64,000 nt of DNA from Methanohalophilus sp. RSK (GTDB taxonomy: Archaea > Halobacteriota > Methanosarcinia > Methanosarcinales > Methanosarcinaceae): positions 84,500-148,499 of the forward strand of contig NZ_RDSK01000015.1 in NCBI RefSeq assembly GCF_003722075.1. Reading direction: 5' to 3'. A program made the translations under genes and the position numbers. Under the pieces are notes generated by a model, which was given only the letters and a program-made list of their open reading frames with translations, made no database searches and had not been told where the DNA came from. Below, one piece after another: positions 37,108 to 46,339 of the stretch (its first letter is position 1; every line of letters starts with the position of its first letter).

Positions 37108-38766
37108 ATTCGTTTTGAAAACGAGACTATAACAGATGTCTTCGAAGAGATGGTTCAAAAAGATCCTCAAAAGGACTTTATGGTTTATCCGGACCGGGAT
37201 CTTCGTTTTAATTACAGTCAATTCAATGAGCGTGTGAATGACCTGGCAAAAGGTTTGCTTGCCCTGGGACTTAAAAAAGGGGACCACATAGGCATATGGG
37301 CCCGCAATGTACCCGACTGGCTGACTTTCCTGTTTGCAGCTTCCAAGATCGGAGCAGTCCTTGTAACTGTAAATACCTCATACCGAAGCCACGAACTTGC
37401 TTATGTGGTAAAACAGTCCGATATGAAAGCACTGGCTATAATCGATGGATTCAGGAATGTGGACTATGTTCAGACTGTTTATGACATTGTGCCTGAACTC
37501 AAAACACAGCAAAGAGGAAATCTTACAAGCCAGGAATTCCCTGAGCTAAATCATGTAATCTATATAGGACAGGAAAAACACAGGGGCATGTACAATACCC
37601 GTGAATTGCTTCTGCTTGGAAAACATTGTTCTGACGCCGAACTTGCACAAATAAAGGCATCCACTACCGCTGATGATGTGGTCAACATGCAGTACACCTC
37701 CGGTACAACCGGTTTCCCTAAAGGAGTAATGCTGACCCATAAAAATATCCTCAACAACGGTTATTACATCGGTGAAAAACAAAAATTCACAGATCAAGAT
37801 CGCCTGTGCCTGCCTGTGCCCCTATTCCACTGTTTTGGGATTGTGCTCGGCGTACTTGCGGCCCTGAGCCACGGAGCAACGCTGGTGATGCTTGAAGTAT
37901 TTGATCCGCTCCTTGTACTCGCAGCAGTCCAGAAGGAAAAATGTACGGCCCTTTATGGCGTACCGACCATGTTCATTGCAGAACTCAACCATCCAATGTT
38001 CGACATGTTTGACCTGTCATCCCTGCGTACAGGAATCATGGCAGGATCACCGTGTCCCAAAGAAACCATGAAAAAGGTCATTTCGGATATGCACTGCGAT
38101 GAGATCACAATCGCTTACGGGCTCACGGAAGCCTCTCCGGTAATGACCCAGACCAGTATCGATGATACCATTGAAAGGAGGGTCAGCACCGTAGGTATAG
38201 CAATGCCCCTAATCGAAGTCAAAATAGTTGACCCGGATACAGGTGAAAAACTCGGCCCGGGACAGCAGGGCGAGATATGCTGTCGCGGTTACAATATAAT
38301 GAAAGGTTACTACAAAATGCCTGAAAAGACAGCCGGGACGATCGACAGGGATGGATGGCTCCACAGTGGTGATCTGGGGACAGTTGATGAATATGGATAC
38401 TACAAGATTACCGGCCGTATCAAGGACATGATCATTCGCGGCGGGGAAAATATCTACCCAAGAGAGATCGAAGAATTCCTGTACACCATAGACGGAGTCA
38501 GGGATGCACAGGTGGTAGGTATCCCTGATGAAAGGTACGGTGAGATCGTAGGTGCTTTTGTAATGCTTCAGGAAGGAGCTGACCTGAGCGAGGAAGACAT
38601 ACGTGAGTACAGTATGGAGAAAATTGCACGGTACAAAGTTCCAAAACACGTATTCATTGTGGATGAATACCCAATGACAGCAAGTGGTAAAATCCAGAAA
38701 TTCAAGTTGCGTGAGATGGCAACTGAATTACTGGAAAAGGAGAAAAAGGAAGAAGAGCAGATTTAA
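37108..38766 (+). CDS. acyl-CoA synthetase (AMP-binding), probable ATT start
   Basis: 552-aa ANL-family ligase forming acyl-CoA from acid, ATP and CoA. The AMP-binding P-loop [16 protein letters not shown] is clear, then [22 protein letters not shown] and the C-terminal Lys in [11 protein letters not shown]. The family N-terminus ([20 protein letters not shown]) lies upstream of the first ATG (37150). In that frame only ATT 37108 follows AAGGAGG (8-nt spacing). I therefore place the start at ATT, a rare initiator. If ATG 37150 were used, 14 conserved-like residues would be lost. Confidence 0.85.
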   Translation: MRFENETITDVFEEMVQKDPQKDFMVYPDRDLRFNYSQFNERVNDLAKGLLALGLKKGDHIGIWARNVPDWLTFLFAASKIGAVLVTVNTSYRSHELAYVVKQSDMKALAIIDGFRNVDYVQTVYDIVPELKTQQRGNLTSQEFPELNHVIYIGQEKHRGMYNTRELLLLGKHCSDAELAQIKASTTADDVVNMQYTSGTTGFPKGVMLTHKNILNNGYYIGEKQKFTDQDRLCLPVPLFHCFGIVLGVLAALSHGATLVMLEVFDPLLVLAAVQKEKCTALYGVPTMFIAELNHPMFDMFDLSSLRTGIMAGSPCPKETMKKVISDMHCDEITIAYGLTEASPVMTQTSIDDTIERRVSTVGIAMPLIEVKIVDPDTGEKLGPGQQGEICCRGYNIMKGYYKMPEKTAGTIDRDGWLHSGDLGTVDEYGYYKITGRIKDMIIRGGENIYPREIEEFLYTIDGVRDAQVVGIPDERYGEIVGAFVMLQEGADLSEEDIREYSMEKIARYKVPKHVFIVDEYPMTASGKIQKFKLREMATELLEKEKKEEEQI

Positions 38767-38785
38767 TTATCACTCTTTTTAATTT

Positions 38786-39175
38786 TTACTTATAAAGCGA
38801 TATATCATAATCCAGTGATGTTGTTTTTTTAGCACATTCACTGCCACTATGTATCATTTCATCTATACTTCTTTTCAAATTAGCAGGATGCATGGCTCCA
38901 ACTTCTGTTTTTATGAGATTTGCATCGCAGAAGTAAAGAAATGTGGGAGTACCCCTAATATTATATCTTTTTGTAATCCCGGGATTTTCCGTCGGATTAA
39001 CCATCACAAAATTAACTGAATCCGCATACTGTTTTGAATACTCCCTGAAATGAGGCTCAATAGCCCTGCAATGAGGACATGTGGGCAAAAATACCATTAC
39101 AAGGGTCGGTTTATCTCTCTGCTCTACAATATCCAGCAGTGTACTGTCAGTGGCATAAGCTATTGGTTGGCCCAT
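38786..39175 (-). CDS. thioredoxin-fold protein
   Basis: 129 aa with a CPHC redox site in LVMVFLPTCPHCRAIEPHF, the cis-Pro in RGTPTFLYF and the thioredoxin strand order. Likely a cytoplasmic disulfide reductase. ATG 39175 is used; no clear ribosome site is visible. It converges with the acyl-CoA ligase (18 bp after that stop). Confidence 0.82.
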   Translation of the reverse strand: MGQPIAYATDSTLLDIVEQRDKPTLVMVFLPTCPHCRAIEPHFREYSKQYADSVNFVMVNPTENPGITKRYNIRGTPTFLYFCDANLIKTEVGAMHPANLKRSIDEMIHSGSECAKKTTSLDYDISLYK

Positions 39176-39249
39176 CAATTACTTATTTTGTATGAACAAA
39201 CATAAAGATTTCTCAAACTTTAAGCCATCATCCTGAAATTATTATATTC

Positions 39250-39645
39250 TCAATTCCCTTTCTCTTTCCGGAATTTGTGAAGAGCGATTTCGATGGTAGT
39301 ACTTAAGTCCTTTTCAGTAAAAGGTTTCAATATATATCCATCCGGATCTGTTTCTTTGGCTTTCTTAAAAGTTACATCATCCGAATGGGCCGTAAGATAA
39401 ACCACCGGAAGGGAAAATCTATCTTTGATTATTTTGGTTGCTTCAATACCATCCATGTCCCCTTTAAGCCTGATATCCATAAGCACCAAATCCGGGAAAG
39501 TCCCTTCTACCTTGGTAATAGCATCCTTTCCTGTTGAAGCAATGCCTGAAACAATATAACCCAGGTCTTGCAAACGGCGTTTTATAACCATTGCCACTAT
39601 AGCCTCATCTTCTACAACCAGTATTCTTGAATTATTCAATATCAC
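39250..39645 (-). CDS. stand-alone receiver, partner of the histidine kinase
   Basis: 131 aa REC domain only: VVEDEAIVAMVIKRRLQDLG, Asp in LVLMDIRLKGDMDG, YLTAHSDD, Lys in DGYILKPFTE. It overlaps the kinase stop, with GTG 39645 as the start and TTG 39639 an alternative behind GAGGTG. Translational coupling to the kinase makes it the likely phosphotransfer partner. It lacks a DNA-binding output, so a further effector is needed. Confidence 0.9.
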   Translation of the reverse strand: MILNNSRILVVEDEAIVAMVIKRRLQDLGYIVSGIASTGKDAITKVEGTFPDLVLMDIRLKGDMDGIEATKIIKDRFSLPVVYLTAHSDDVTFKKAKETDPDGYILKPFTEKDLSTTIEIALHKFRKEKGN

Positions 39646-41819
39646 ACCTCTTTATCCCTAAAAGTAATCCTGAAACAGGTCCTGTAATCCTTAATATCAA
39701 GTTCAATATCCCCATCGATCTGGCTTACGAGATTGGAAACAAGTTGTAATCCCAGTGATTCGGTATTTCTGAAGTCGATATCAGCCGGGAAAGCACCTCC
39801 CGAATCTTCAACCTTCAGTATGAATTGACCTGCAGACTTAAAAAAGTCAATGTTAATTTCCCCATTCTCGCCCTCTATAAAAGCGTGCTGCAATGCATTT
39901 GAGGTCAATTCATTTATAATAATGCCCAGAGGCACGGCAGAATCCATATCCAGATATAGATTCTCGATATTAAGATTAATTTTGACAGTATCCTCATTAA
40001 CATTATAGGAGTTGATGAGGTGTTCAACAAGGTCTTCGATATAATCCGATAAATTGAGACTGGTGAGGTTTTCGGAATGATACAGCTTTTCATGGATCAG
40101 GGCAATTGAACGTACCCTGTTCTCACTTTGCTTGAAAGCTTCCATAACTTCATCCGATTTGAAATTGAGAGATTCAAGGTAAAGAAGACCGGAGACGACC
40201 TGTAAATTATTTTTAATCCTGTGATGAATCTCCTTTATTCGAATCTTTTCCATCTTTTTCAAAGTCTCTTCAGCTTTTTTACGCTCATTGATATCCAGAA
40301 TGACTCCCTGTAATCTATTTGAATGGTTTGCAGAGAAGTTACCGATGAAAATTCTCTCCTCAACCCACTTGACCTCTCCATCCCGCGTAATTATACGATA
40401 TTCATAATTAAATTCCTTATCGCCTCTGTTAATTGCTTCAAGGAGATTCTGCTCAACGTTTTCAAGATCTTCAGGTACTACTATATCCGCATAGGTAATG
40501 TTACCCTTCATAAACTCATCCTGAGTATAACCAAACTGGGAAATATTCCTGGATACAAACTCTACCGGCCAGTTTTTCTGGGAATTCCACTTGAATACGA
40601 TGACCGGGCTGCGGTTTACTACAGCTTCCATTTCTGCACGCAACCGGTTTGCATCCTGCAGCGTATCAAGCACCTCATTGAGTCCTTCCGGAATCTTCTT
40701 GAAATCAATGTCTACATCCGTATTTGCCCTGATGTCAAGGTCACCTTCCAGAGCTGAATCCGAAATTGTCCTGAACTCATCCACAATCCCGTTTATCCGA
40801 TTGGTAAATGAAGCTGCGATCAGATATGCCATAAATCCCATAAAAATGATAGAAAATGTATAGATCGTAAACAGATTCGACCGCAGGGAAGCTACCCCTG
40901 CAAACATCTCATCCTTTGGGACAGAAAGAAGAATTGAATAATTGCCTGTCGAAATCGGTTCATAAAAAAGTATCACATCTTTCCCGTTTGACGGGTCTAT
41001 AATATCGACATAACCACTCTTGCCCTTTTCAATATCATTTGCAACATCATTAATTCTGGGATTATCGAACTCCCTGAGTGTTTTGGAACTAATCCAATCC
41101 TTCCTTGTTGGATGGGAAACAATAATACCCGTATTACTTACCATAAACAAATAACCGGTCTCAAACGCCTTTACACTACTAACCGTATTGTCTACGTAAT
41201 CCAGACCTACATCCACCCCGCCTATACCTATGAATTCATCGTTCTCAATTATCGGGGAGACATAGCTCACAATCAAAGCACCCTGATAAAAATAGGGCTC
41301 GGTTAATACATCCTGTTTTGTCCGTTTTGGTAACTGGTAATAATCTGATGTCCTGTAATCAACAAGTGGTTCAACATCTATATCCTCCCCTATCCTGTTC
41401 CAGTAGGGAAGAAACCTTCCCGTCCCATCGTGAGCTGTGGTATTAACGTAACGTTCATCCTCTCCGTCAAAAGCATCAGGTTCAAAGCCACTATAAGTCC
41501 CTATAAGCTGAGGATTATCCTCAAGTATACTTCTTATTATATCGTTGGCTTCTTCTCTTGTAGAAGAATCATGAATAGCCCCCATCGTAGTGGCTATATC
41601 CCTTGCAATAGCCATATTGGACTTCATATCTGCATTGAATTGGTTGGCATAACTTTGTGCCATTTTAGCAGATTGGTCATAAGCGAGCTGTTCTTCCTGA
41701 GAAGTAACCGTTGATATTACTATTGAAGATGAAATCGACAGGATTAGAAAAACACTGACCACAATATAAAGAACCAGTTTAAACCTGAGTGACAGGTCTT
41801 TCCATGCCAAATCACTCAC
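39642..41819 (-). CDS. membrane sensor histidine kinase (Cache-HAMP-PAS-HisKA_2)
   Basis: 725 aa. Membrane helices about 13-35 and 310-335 enclose an extracellular dCache sensor (motifs GRFLPYWNR, YRTSDYY, PYFYQG, GIGGVDVGLD). Such folds bind amino acids and amines, but the ligand here is unknown. A HAMP-like linker (about 335-390), a PAS domain (about 400-510) and the HisKA_2 phospho-acceptor EIHHRIKNNLQ (His 532-533) follow, with ATPase N box NELTSNALQHAF. The start is GTG 41819, overlapping the Msr regulator by 8 bp. Cotranscribed with the mtmB2 downstream genes by arrangement. Confidence 0.88.
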   Translation of the reverse strand: MSDLAWKDLSLRFKLVLYIVVSVFLILSISSSIVISTVTSQEEQLAYDQSAKMAQSYANQFNADMKSNMAIARDIATTMGAIHDSSTREEANDIIRSILEDNPQLIGTYSGFEPDAFDGEDERYVNTTAHDGTGRFLPYWNRIGEDIDVEPLVDYRTSDYYQLPKRTKQDVLTEPYFYQGALIVSYVSPIIENDEFIGIGGVDVGLDYVDNTVSSVKAFETGYLFMVSNTGIIVSHPTRKDWISSKTLREFDNPRINDVANDIEKGKSGYVDIIDPSNGKDVILFYEPISTGNYSILLSVPKDEMFAGVASLRSNLFTIYTFSIIFMGFMAYLIAASFTNRINGIVDEFRTISDSALEGDLDIRANTDVDIDFKKIPEGLNEVLDTLQDANRLRAEMEAVVNRSPVIVFKWNSQKNWPVEFVSRNISQFGYTQDEFMKGNITYADIVVPEDLENVEQNLLEAINRGDKEFNYEYRIITRDGEVKWVEERIFIGNFSANHSNRLQGVILDINERKKAEETLKKMEKIRIKEIHHRIKNNLQVVSGLLYLESLNFKSDEVMEAFKQSENRVRSIALIHEKLYHSENLTSLNLSDYIEDLVEHLINSYNVNEDTVKINLNIENLYLDMDSAVPLGIIINELTSNALQHAFIEGENGEINIDFFKSAGQFILKVEDSGGAFPADIDFRNTESLGLQLVSNLVSQIDGDIELDIKDYRTCFRITFRDKEV

Positions 41820-42633
41820 TTCCGTTTATGATTTCAGACAGCATCTCAGAGGAAACAGGAACAGAAAGGTCACGATAATAAACAAATAGTTGTGTCCCCC
41901 ATTCAATTGAACCTTCAGTGAAACTTATTATGTCCCTGTGGTCATACATATGTGATTTGTTGAAGAAACAGAAGTAAGTAAAATCATCACCAATAGTCAA
42001 AGAAGGAATGTAGTCGTTTTCCCGGAAAAGCCTTATATCAACATTTGCCTGCTCGATCAGCTTTTGCATATCTGAAGGCGATTCGGCCAATATTCTTTCC
42101 ATTACGGAAGCCGTCAAAAGCAATTCCAGATTCTTGCCTGCAGAAGAAAGGGAATTAAAAACTTCAACATAATCAGGATGAAAAAAAGAAATCAGACATT
42201 TGATATAATTTGATTTGAGCATATTTGCATGCAACTGCGGCTGCATATCATACATGTGGTCAAGATCGGGTTCAATGACTTCAACTGCACCCAACTGACC
42301 TATGCTTTTCAGTAAATAGCGGGGAATTACATCCATATCACGTGTTTCCCAGTAATACTCCTTTGAATCAAAAACATCAAGCATACATGCAAGGGGTGAC
42401 AGGTTTTCAACTATTAAACGCCCTGTAGTTGTAAGGTCATAGATTCCCTCGTCATTTTTGGAGACAAGGCCCTTTTCCCGTAATTTTTTGATTTGAGGAA
42501 GAATAGAGGAAGAGGTTACATTAAGGTGGTCTTTTACCTTCTTAATATCAGTGGGACCGTCAAGCAAAAGCAAAAGGAATCTTTCTCTCTTGTCGGAAAG
42601 AAAAATAGTGTCAATAAGTTCCTGTGGAGCCAT
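41812..42633 (-). CDS. Msr-type winged-helix regulator (wHTH + DUF1724), copy A
   Basis: 273 aa. wHTH about 5-80 (LIDTIFLSDKRERFLLLLLD ... SSILPQIKKLREKGLV) and DUF1724 about 130-265, with ending GTQLFVYYRDLSVPVSSEM. It is the same family as the gene at 12087 and its neighbour at 42644. Paralogues control methyltransferase operons in Methanosarcina. It ends inside the kinase gene (8-bp overlap) and follows the other Msr gene by 10 bp, so one transcript is likely. Confidence 0.85.
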   Translation of the reverse strand: MAPQELIDTIFLSDKRERFLLLLLDGPTDIKKVKDHLNVTSSSILPQIKKLREKGLVSKNDEGIYDLTTTGRLIVENLSPLACMLDVFDSKEYYWETRDMDVIPRYLLKSIGQLGAVEVIEPDLDHMYDMQPQLHANMLKSNYIKCLISFFHPDYVEVFNSLSSAGKNLELLLTASVMERILAESPSDMQKLIEQANVDIRLFRENDYIPSLTIGDDFTYFCFFNKSHMYDHRDIISFTEGSIEWGTQLFVYYRDLSVPVSSEMLSEIINGSE

Positions 42634-42643
42634 TCAATATCCC

Positions 42644-43426
42644 TCATATCTCAATCTTTTCACAAAAAGAGCAATAATAATCAAAGAGCTCATCTCCCCA
42701 TTTTAAGGCACTCTCATCAAAACTCATTATATCTTTATGATCATAACGGCCGTTTTTATCAAGAAAACTTATGTAAGTAAACCGCTCTGAGGTGTCAAGG
42801 CCTGGAGGTCTGCTATTTTCCGGGAAAATATACACATGAATATGTGGAGCCTCTATAAGGCGGATCATTTTAGAATTACATGACTGCTTCATTCTTTCAA
42901 AAACCGGTGGCGTCATAATCAATGACATGCTCTCTGCATGTTCCATTAATTCACAATAAATATCAGGATATTCCGGTCGGTAAAAAGAGATTATCGATTT
43001 TATATTTCTGGACTTGAGCAGGTTTTCGGTGAATTCCCGGGGGATTTCAAAGGTATGATTTAAATCAGGCTCAATCAAAAGGTAATTCCCAAGTTCATAC
43101 AGCCTGCGAAATAATTTTGGTGGTAGTTCACTTAAGTCATGGGTTTCCAGATAGGTATCATCATTGCTCACCATCTCTATCGTGTTCAGGAGAGGAAGCA
43201 TTTTCTCAACAATTAATTCCCCAATCGTGGAAAGACAGTATTGTTCATCCTCTTCAACTATCAGGTACTTCTCTTTCAGTTTTTTAATCTGGGGCATCAT
43301 CCCCCTGGAAGTCACATTCAGAGATGTCTTGATCTGGTCGATGTTCCTGGGGCCTTCCATTAAAAGAAGCAAGAGATTTAATCTCTTATCAGAAAGCCAA
43401 ACCGTATCACTTAGCGAAGAACCCAT
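42644..43426 (-). CDS. Msr-type winged-helix regulator (wHTH + DUF1724), copy B
   Basis: 260 aa with wHTH about 4-80 (LSDTVWLSDKRLNLLLLLME ... RGMMPQIKKLKEKYLIVEED) and DUF1724 about 125-258. ATG 43426 lies 100 bp after the mtmB2 stop, behind a terminator-like hairpin. Its position immediately downstream of mtmCB2 suggests control of the methylamine genes. The copy at 41812 is a relative, not a duplicate. Confidence 0.85.
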   Translation of the reverse strand: MGSSLSDTVWLSDKRLNLLLLLMEGPRNIDQIKTSLNVTSRGMMPQIKKLKEKYLIVEEDEQYCLSTIGELIVEKMLPLLNTIEMVSNDDTYLETHDLSELPPKLFRRLYELGNYLLIEPDLNHTFEIPREFTENLLKSRNIKSIISFYRPEYPDIYCELMEHAESMSLIMTPPVFERMKQSCNSKMIRLIEAPHIHVYIFPENSRPPGLDTSERFTYISFLDKNGRYDHKDIMSFDESALKWGDELFDYYCSFCEKIEI

Positions 43427-43489
43427 TATATCTGATAGCTGTTGGAAGTGTATATTATTAATAGTTTATGTATAAAAAAGGGAAAAAAC

Positions 43490-43514
43490 AAGATCGGTAT
43501 ATGATACCGATCTT
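43490..43514 (-). terminator. hairpin after mtmB2
   Basis: AAGATCGGTAT / ATACCGATCTT with ATG loop, perfect over 11 bp, followed on the minus strand by GTTTTTTCCCTTTTTT. It sits 12 nt beyond the mtmB2 stop and differs in sequence from the hairpin behind mtmB1. Confidence 0.7.
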
Positions 43515-43525
43515 GAACAATGGTC

Positions 43526-44902
43526 TTAGAATACCAGACCGAAGTCTTCGAGTTTCTTCTTTGCCCCGTCGTATACCTTGACGTACTCGTCAGTTGGTGT
43601 AACGGTTGCAACATCATAGCATTCCTGGAATGTCTTGCCTGCAGGTGCATTGGCATAGTCATTCTCGTAGCTTGCTACGAGTTTATCCAGAATCTGGTTG
43701 ACAGTATTGATATCCATACCAGCGGTTGCACGTGCGACTTCTCCCATCATACGGGCTTCCATACCGGTTGTCTTGTCAGTGATTACACCCTTGGCAGCTG
43801 CAACACCGGACAGGATCTCACGGCCTGATGCGGTATCTGTCATGGACTGAGCTGCAGCCTCAAGCAGGCACATCTCGGTGCATGGACCGGCACATGGATA
43901 GTACTGGTTACCGGACATAAGGTCTGTGAACTCGGAAATGGTGGCACATGCCCAACCTGCGATCATAAGGGTCTCACGAGTGTTGGTGGATCCCCAGCGG
44001 ATGTGCACAGGACCGTCAAGATGCCAGCTGGCACTGCTCATGACCATGGAGTTGAGGTGAGTTGCAACATCGACGATGGTTGTTTCCTCAACACCGCCGG
44101 CGTAACCACCAAAGATTGGCATCTGTTCATCCATGATGATGTCACTGTTACCCTTGTAGTGGGCAATGACAGCGATTGCGTCAAGATCAATCTTGAGTTC
44201 GTTCAACTGGGAGACTTCGTGGCTGTCGTTGGAGTTCATACCACCGACACAGTCTGCACCGATGTTACCCTGTGCGGACAGGGAGGATTCAGGGCCCTAA
44301 ACTGCCATACCCGGACGACCTGCCATGGAAGCGGCGGTCCTGATCTGGCGGGTTTCGGATTTTGATGCAAGAACCTCGTAGGGACTGCCAGGGATCGGGG
44401 ATTTACCACGGGCAGAGGTCATTACACCGTTGACGATTGTGTCACATTCTTTCTCAAGAGCGTAACTCATATGCACAGGCATGAAGACATCTTCAGAAAT
44501 TGGGGAACCGGTTGGACCACCCTGGACAATTGGTTTCCTCTTGTCGCCTACTTCACGTTTTTTCATGTAAACTGCGTCACGACCGGTACCAAGCTGGAAT
44601 TGCCTTTGCGGATTGTTGATTGCATCCCAGATCTCGTCCTCGGTGTATTTGACGATACGATGAGTGTCGGTACACCAGATACCACACTCAAGAAGCATCT
44701 CGAAACCGGCTTTGAACAGCCTTTCCATCTGGTCCTTGTCGGTTGGAACGAATTCCTTGCCAAAGTCAAGGTTGTATTTCTGCTTCAGTTCCATTGCCTT
44801 CACTGGGATGGTCATTAAATCCCAGTCGTCCTGGGTGCATTTCTCACCGGTCTGGGCACGGTCATAAAAATCATAGCAAGTTACGGATTTGTTAAATGTC
44901 AT
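43526..44902 (-). CDS. mtmB2: monomethylamine methyltransferase with pyrrolysine (copy 2)
   Basis: 458-aa MtmB, the second copy. All visible codons are the same as mtmB1 except the stop: TAA here (43526-43528) against TGA there. The in-frame TAG is at 44297-44299 (codon 202). Function as for copy 1: methyl transfer from monomethylamine to MtmC. It follows mtmC2 by 17 bp. Confidence 0.97.
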
Positions 44903-45580
44903 AAATTATCCTCCAGATTTTATTTCATTAAGTCAAGAGCTACATTTGCTGCTTCTGCTGCATTTTCTGCTGTTGCGTCAGCACCGAGTTCCTTAATCCA
45001 GGAATCTGTGACCGGAGCGCCACCGAACATTACTTTTACAGAGTCACGCAGTCCTTCTTCTTCAAGCAGACGCATGACGTCTTTCTGGCCGAGCATGGAA
45101 GTGGTCATCAGGGCAGAGCCGGAGAGCAGAAGTTTCTCGCCTTTGTGGGCTGCTACTTCTTCGATGACCTTGTCGTTGGGTACGTCAACACCCATGTCGA
45201 TAACGGTGAAACCGTTTGCACCGAGCATGGTTGCAACAAGCCTGTGACCTATATCATGAATGTCGCCTTCCTGGACGAACTTGATACAGGTTCCGACAGA
45301 TACAGTGGATTCATCCTCTGCAAGGATTGGATCAAGAATTTCCATGGCGGCTTTCATGGCCTTGGCAGACATCATGATCTGGGGAAGGTAGACTTCGGCG
45401 GCTTCGAATTTGTCACCGATGATCTTCATACCGACAGACAGACCATCGTTGATGATCTCGAAAGGAGTTAAACCTGCATCCAGGGCTTCCTGGACAAGGG
45501 GGCCAGCACCATTGATGTCCTGGTTGACAATCGCATCTCTGAGTTTATCATACATTTCCTGTTTTCCCATTAAATCACCT
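43528..45580 (-). repeat. 2.05-kb duplication of mtmCB, copy 2
   Basis: Second copy of the block at 27118-29170, in the same orientation. Sequence past either end is unrelated between copies. Confidence 0.9.
44920..45570 (-). CDS. mtmC2: monomethylamine corrinoid protein (copy 2)
   Basis: 216-aa corrinoid carrier identical in translation to mtmC1, with EGDIHDIGHRLVA (axial His). GGTGATTTA precedes ATG 45570. The identity with copy 1 extends about 10 bp upstream of the start codon, to the ribosome site, and then stops, so the leaders and promoters are different. Confidence 0.95.
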   Translation of the reverse strand: MGKQEMYDKLRDAIVNQDINGAGPLVQEALDAGLTPFEIINDGLSVGMKIIGDKFEAAEVYLPQIMMSAKAMKAAMEILDPILAEDESTVSVGTCIKFVQEGDIHDIGHRLVATMLGANGFTVIDMGVDVPNDKVIEEVAAHKGEKLLLSGSALMTTSMLGQKDVMRLLEEEGLRDSVKVMFGGAPVTDSWIKELGADATAENAAEAANVALDLMK

Positions 45581-45598
45581 TATTTTCATATTATAGAT

Positions 45599-45672
45599 AA
45601 CCGGCGCATCCTTAAAGGAAACTATCTGCCGGCTAACAACTACTATGAACCTGATTATTTATTTTATATAAA
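45599..45672 (-). promoter_or_regulatory. mtmC2 promoter and leader hairpin
   Basis: TATA box ATTTATATAAA at 45663-45672 on the minus strand. The leader can fold AGCCGGC / GCCGGTT (45599-45634) with an inner TCCTTTAAGGA palindrome. Its sequence has no similarity to the mtmC1 leader, although both carry a hairpin at the same distance from the start codon. Confidence 0.5.
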
Positions 45673-45724
45673 TGTTTTTAGTATTGAACATAACTATTTA
45701 TACTTAAAAACGCAATCAAAAGAC

Positions 45725-46135
45725 ATGTCAAAAAAAGAAATGTATCCTATTAAAGAAAAGATGAGCATGGAAAGCCTGGAAAAAAGGATAAGATACATTG
45801 AATACCTTACAAAGGTTTTGACTAGGTTGTACTTCATAAGATATCGATACAAAGGTTTTTCAGTGGAAGAATCAGCAAAAAAAACAGGTGTTACAAAAAG
45901 GGTTGGTTACATATGGCAGAAAAGATGGAATCGTGATGGTTATCCCGGATTATTTCCCAAATATGGGGGTGGAAGACCTTCAAAACTCAGTGAAGAACAT
46001 AAATACGAACTGAAGAATATACTTCGGGAAAAAAAGAAATGGAAAACTTCTGAGGTACAGGCAATTATAAAAGAAAAATTTAATGTGGATTATTCATTAA
46101 AACAAGTAAAAGTGATTATTGATTCCTTATCCTAA
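45725..46135 (+). CDS. HTH protein with IS630-like N-terminal domain (136 aa)
   Basis: Starts MSKKEMYPIKEKMSMESLEK. A helix-turn-helix region (about 40-80, YFIRYRYKGFSVEESAKKTG ... VTKRVGYIWQKRWNRDGYPG) resembles the DNA-binding end of IS630-type transposases and regulators (the GRPSKLSEEHKYELKNILRE piece). No DDE domain follows, so it is a stand-alone protein or a domesticated remnant. An upstream longer ORF overlapping mtmC2 is not coding. A TATA box about 25 nt before ATG (ATTTATAC) suggests a leaderless message. Confidence 0.65.
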   Translation: MSKKEMYPIKEKMSMESLEKRIRYIEYLTKVLTRLYFIRYRYKGFSVEESAKKTGVTKRVGYIWQKRWNRDGYPGLFPKYGGGRPSKLSEEHKYELKNILREKKKWKTSEVQAIIKEKFNVDYSLKQVKVIIDSLS

Positions 46136-46339
46136 TAGTATACGAAGTTACGTAATATACAGAGCAACATTAATTAAAAAGTAGGATTACTGACTAAGTC
46201 AGATTAAATGTATGCTATAATTACCTATTAAAATCCTCTAAATTGTACTTTATTTAATATAAAATAATGGGAAGAGGAAATTTTTAAAATAACTTTTTAC
46301 TATTCAAAAGTTATATTCATAAAATCTGGATGAAAAATA

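Noticed and set aside
45410..45724. N-terminal extension of the HTH gene into mtmC2
   Set aside because: This stretch is antisense to mtmC2, and the same antisense frame exists at copy 1 without any HTH gene.
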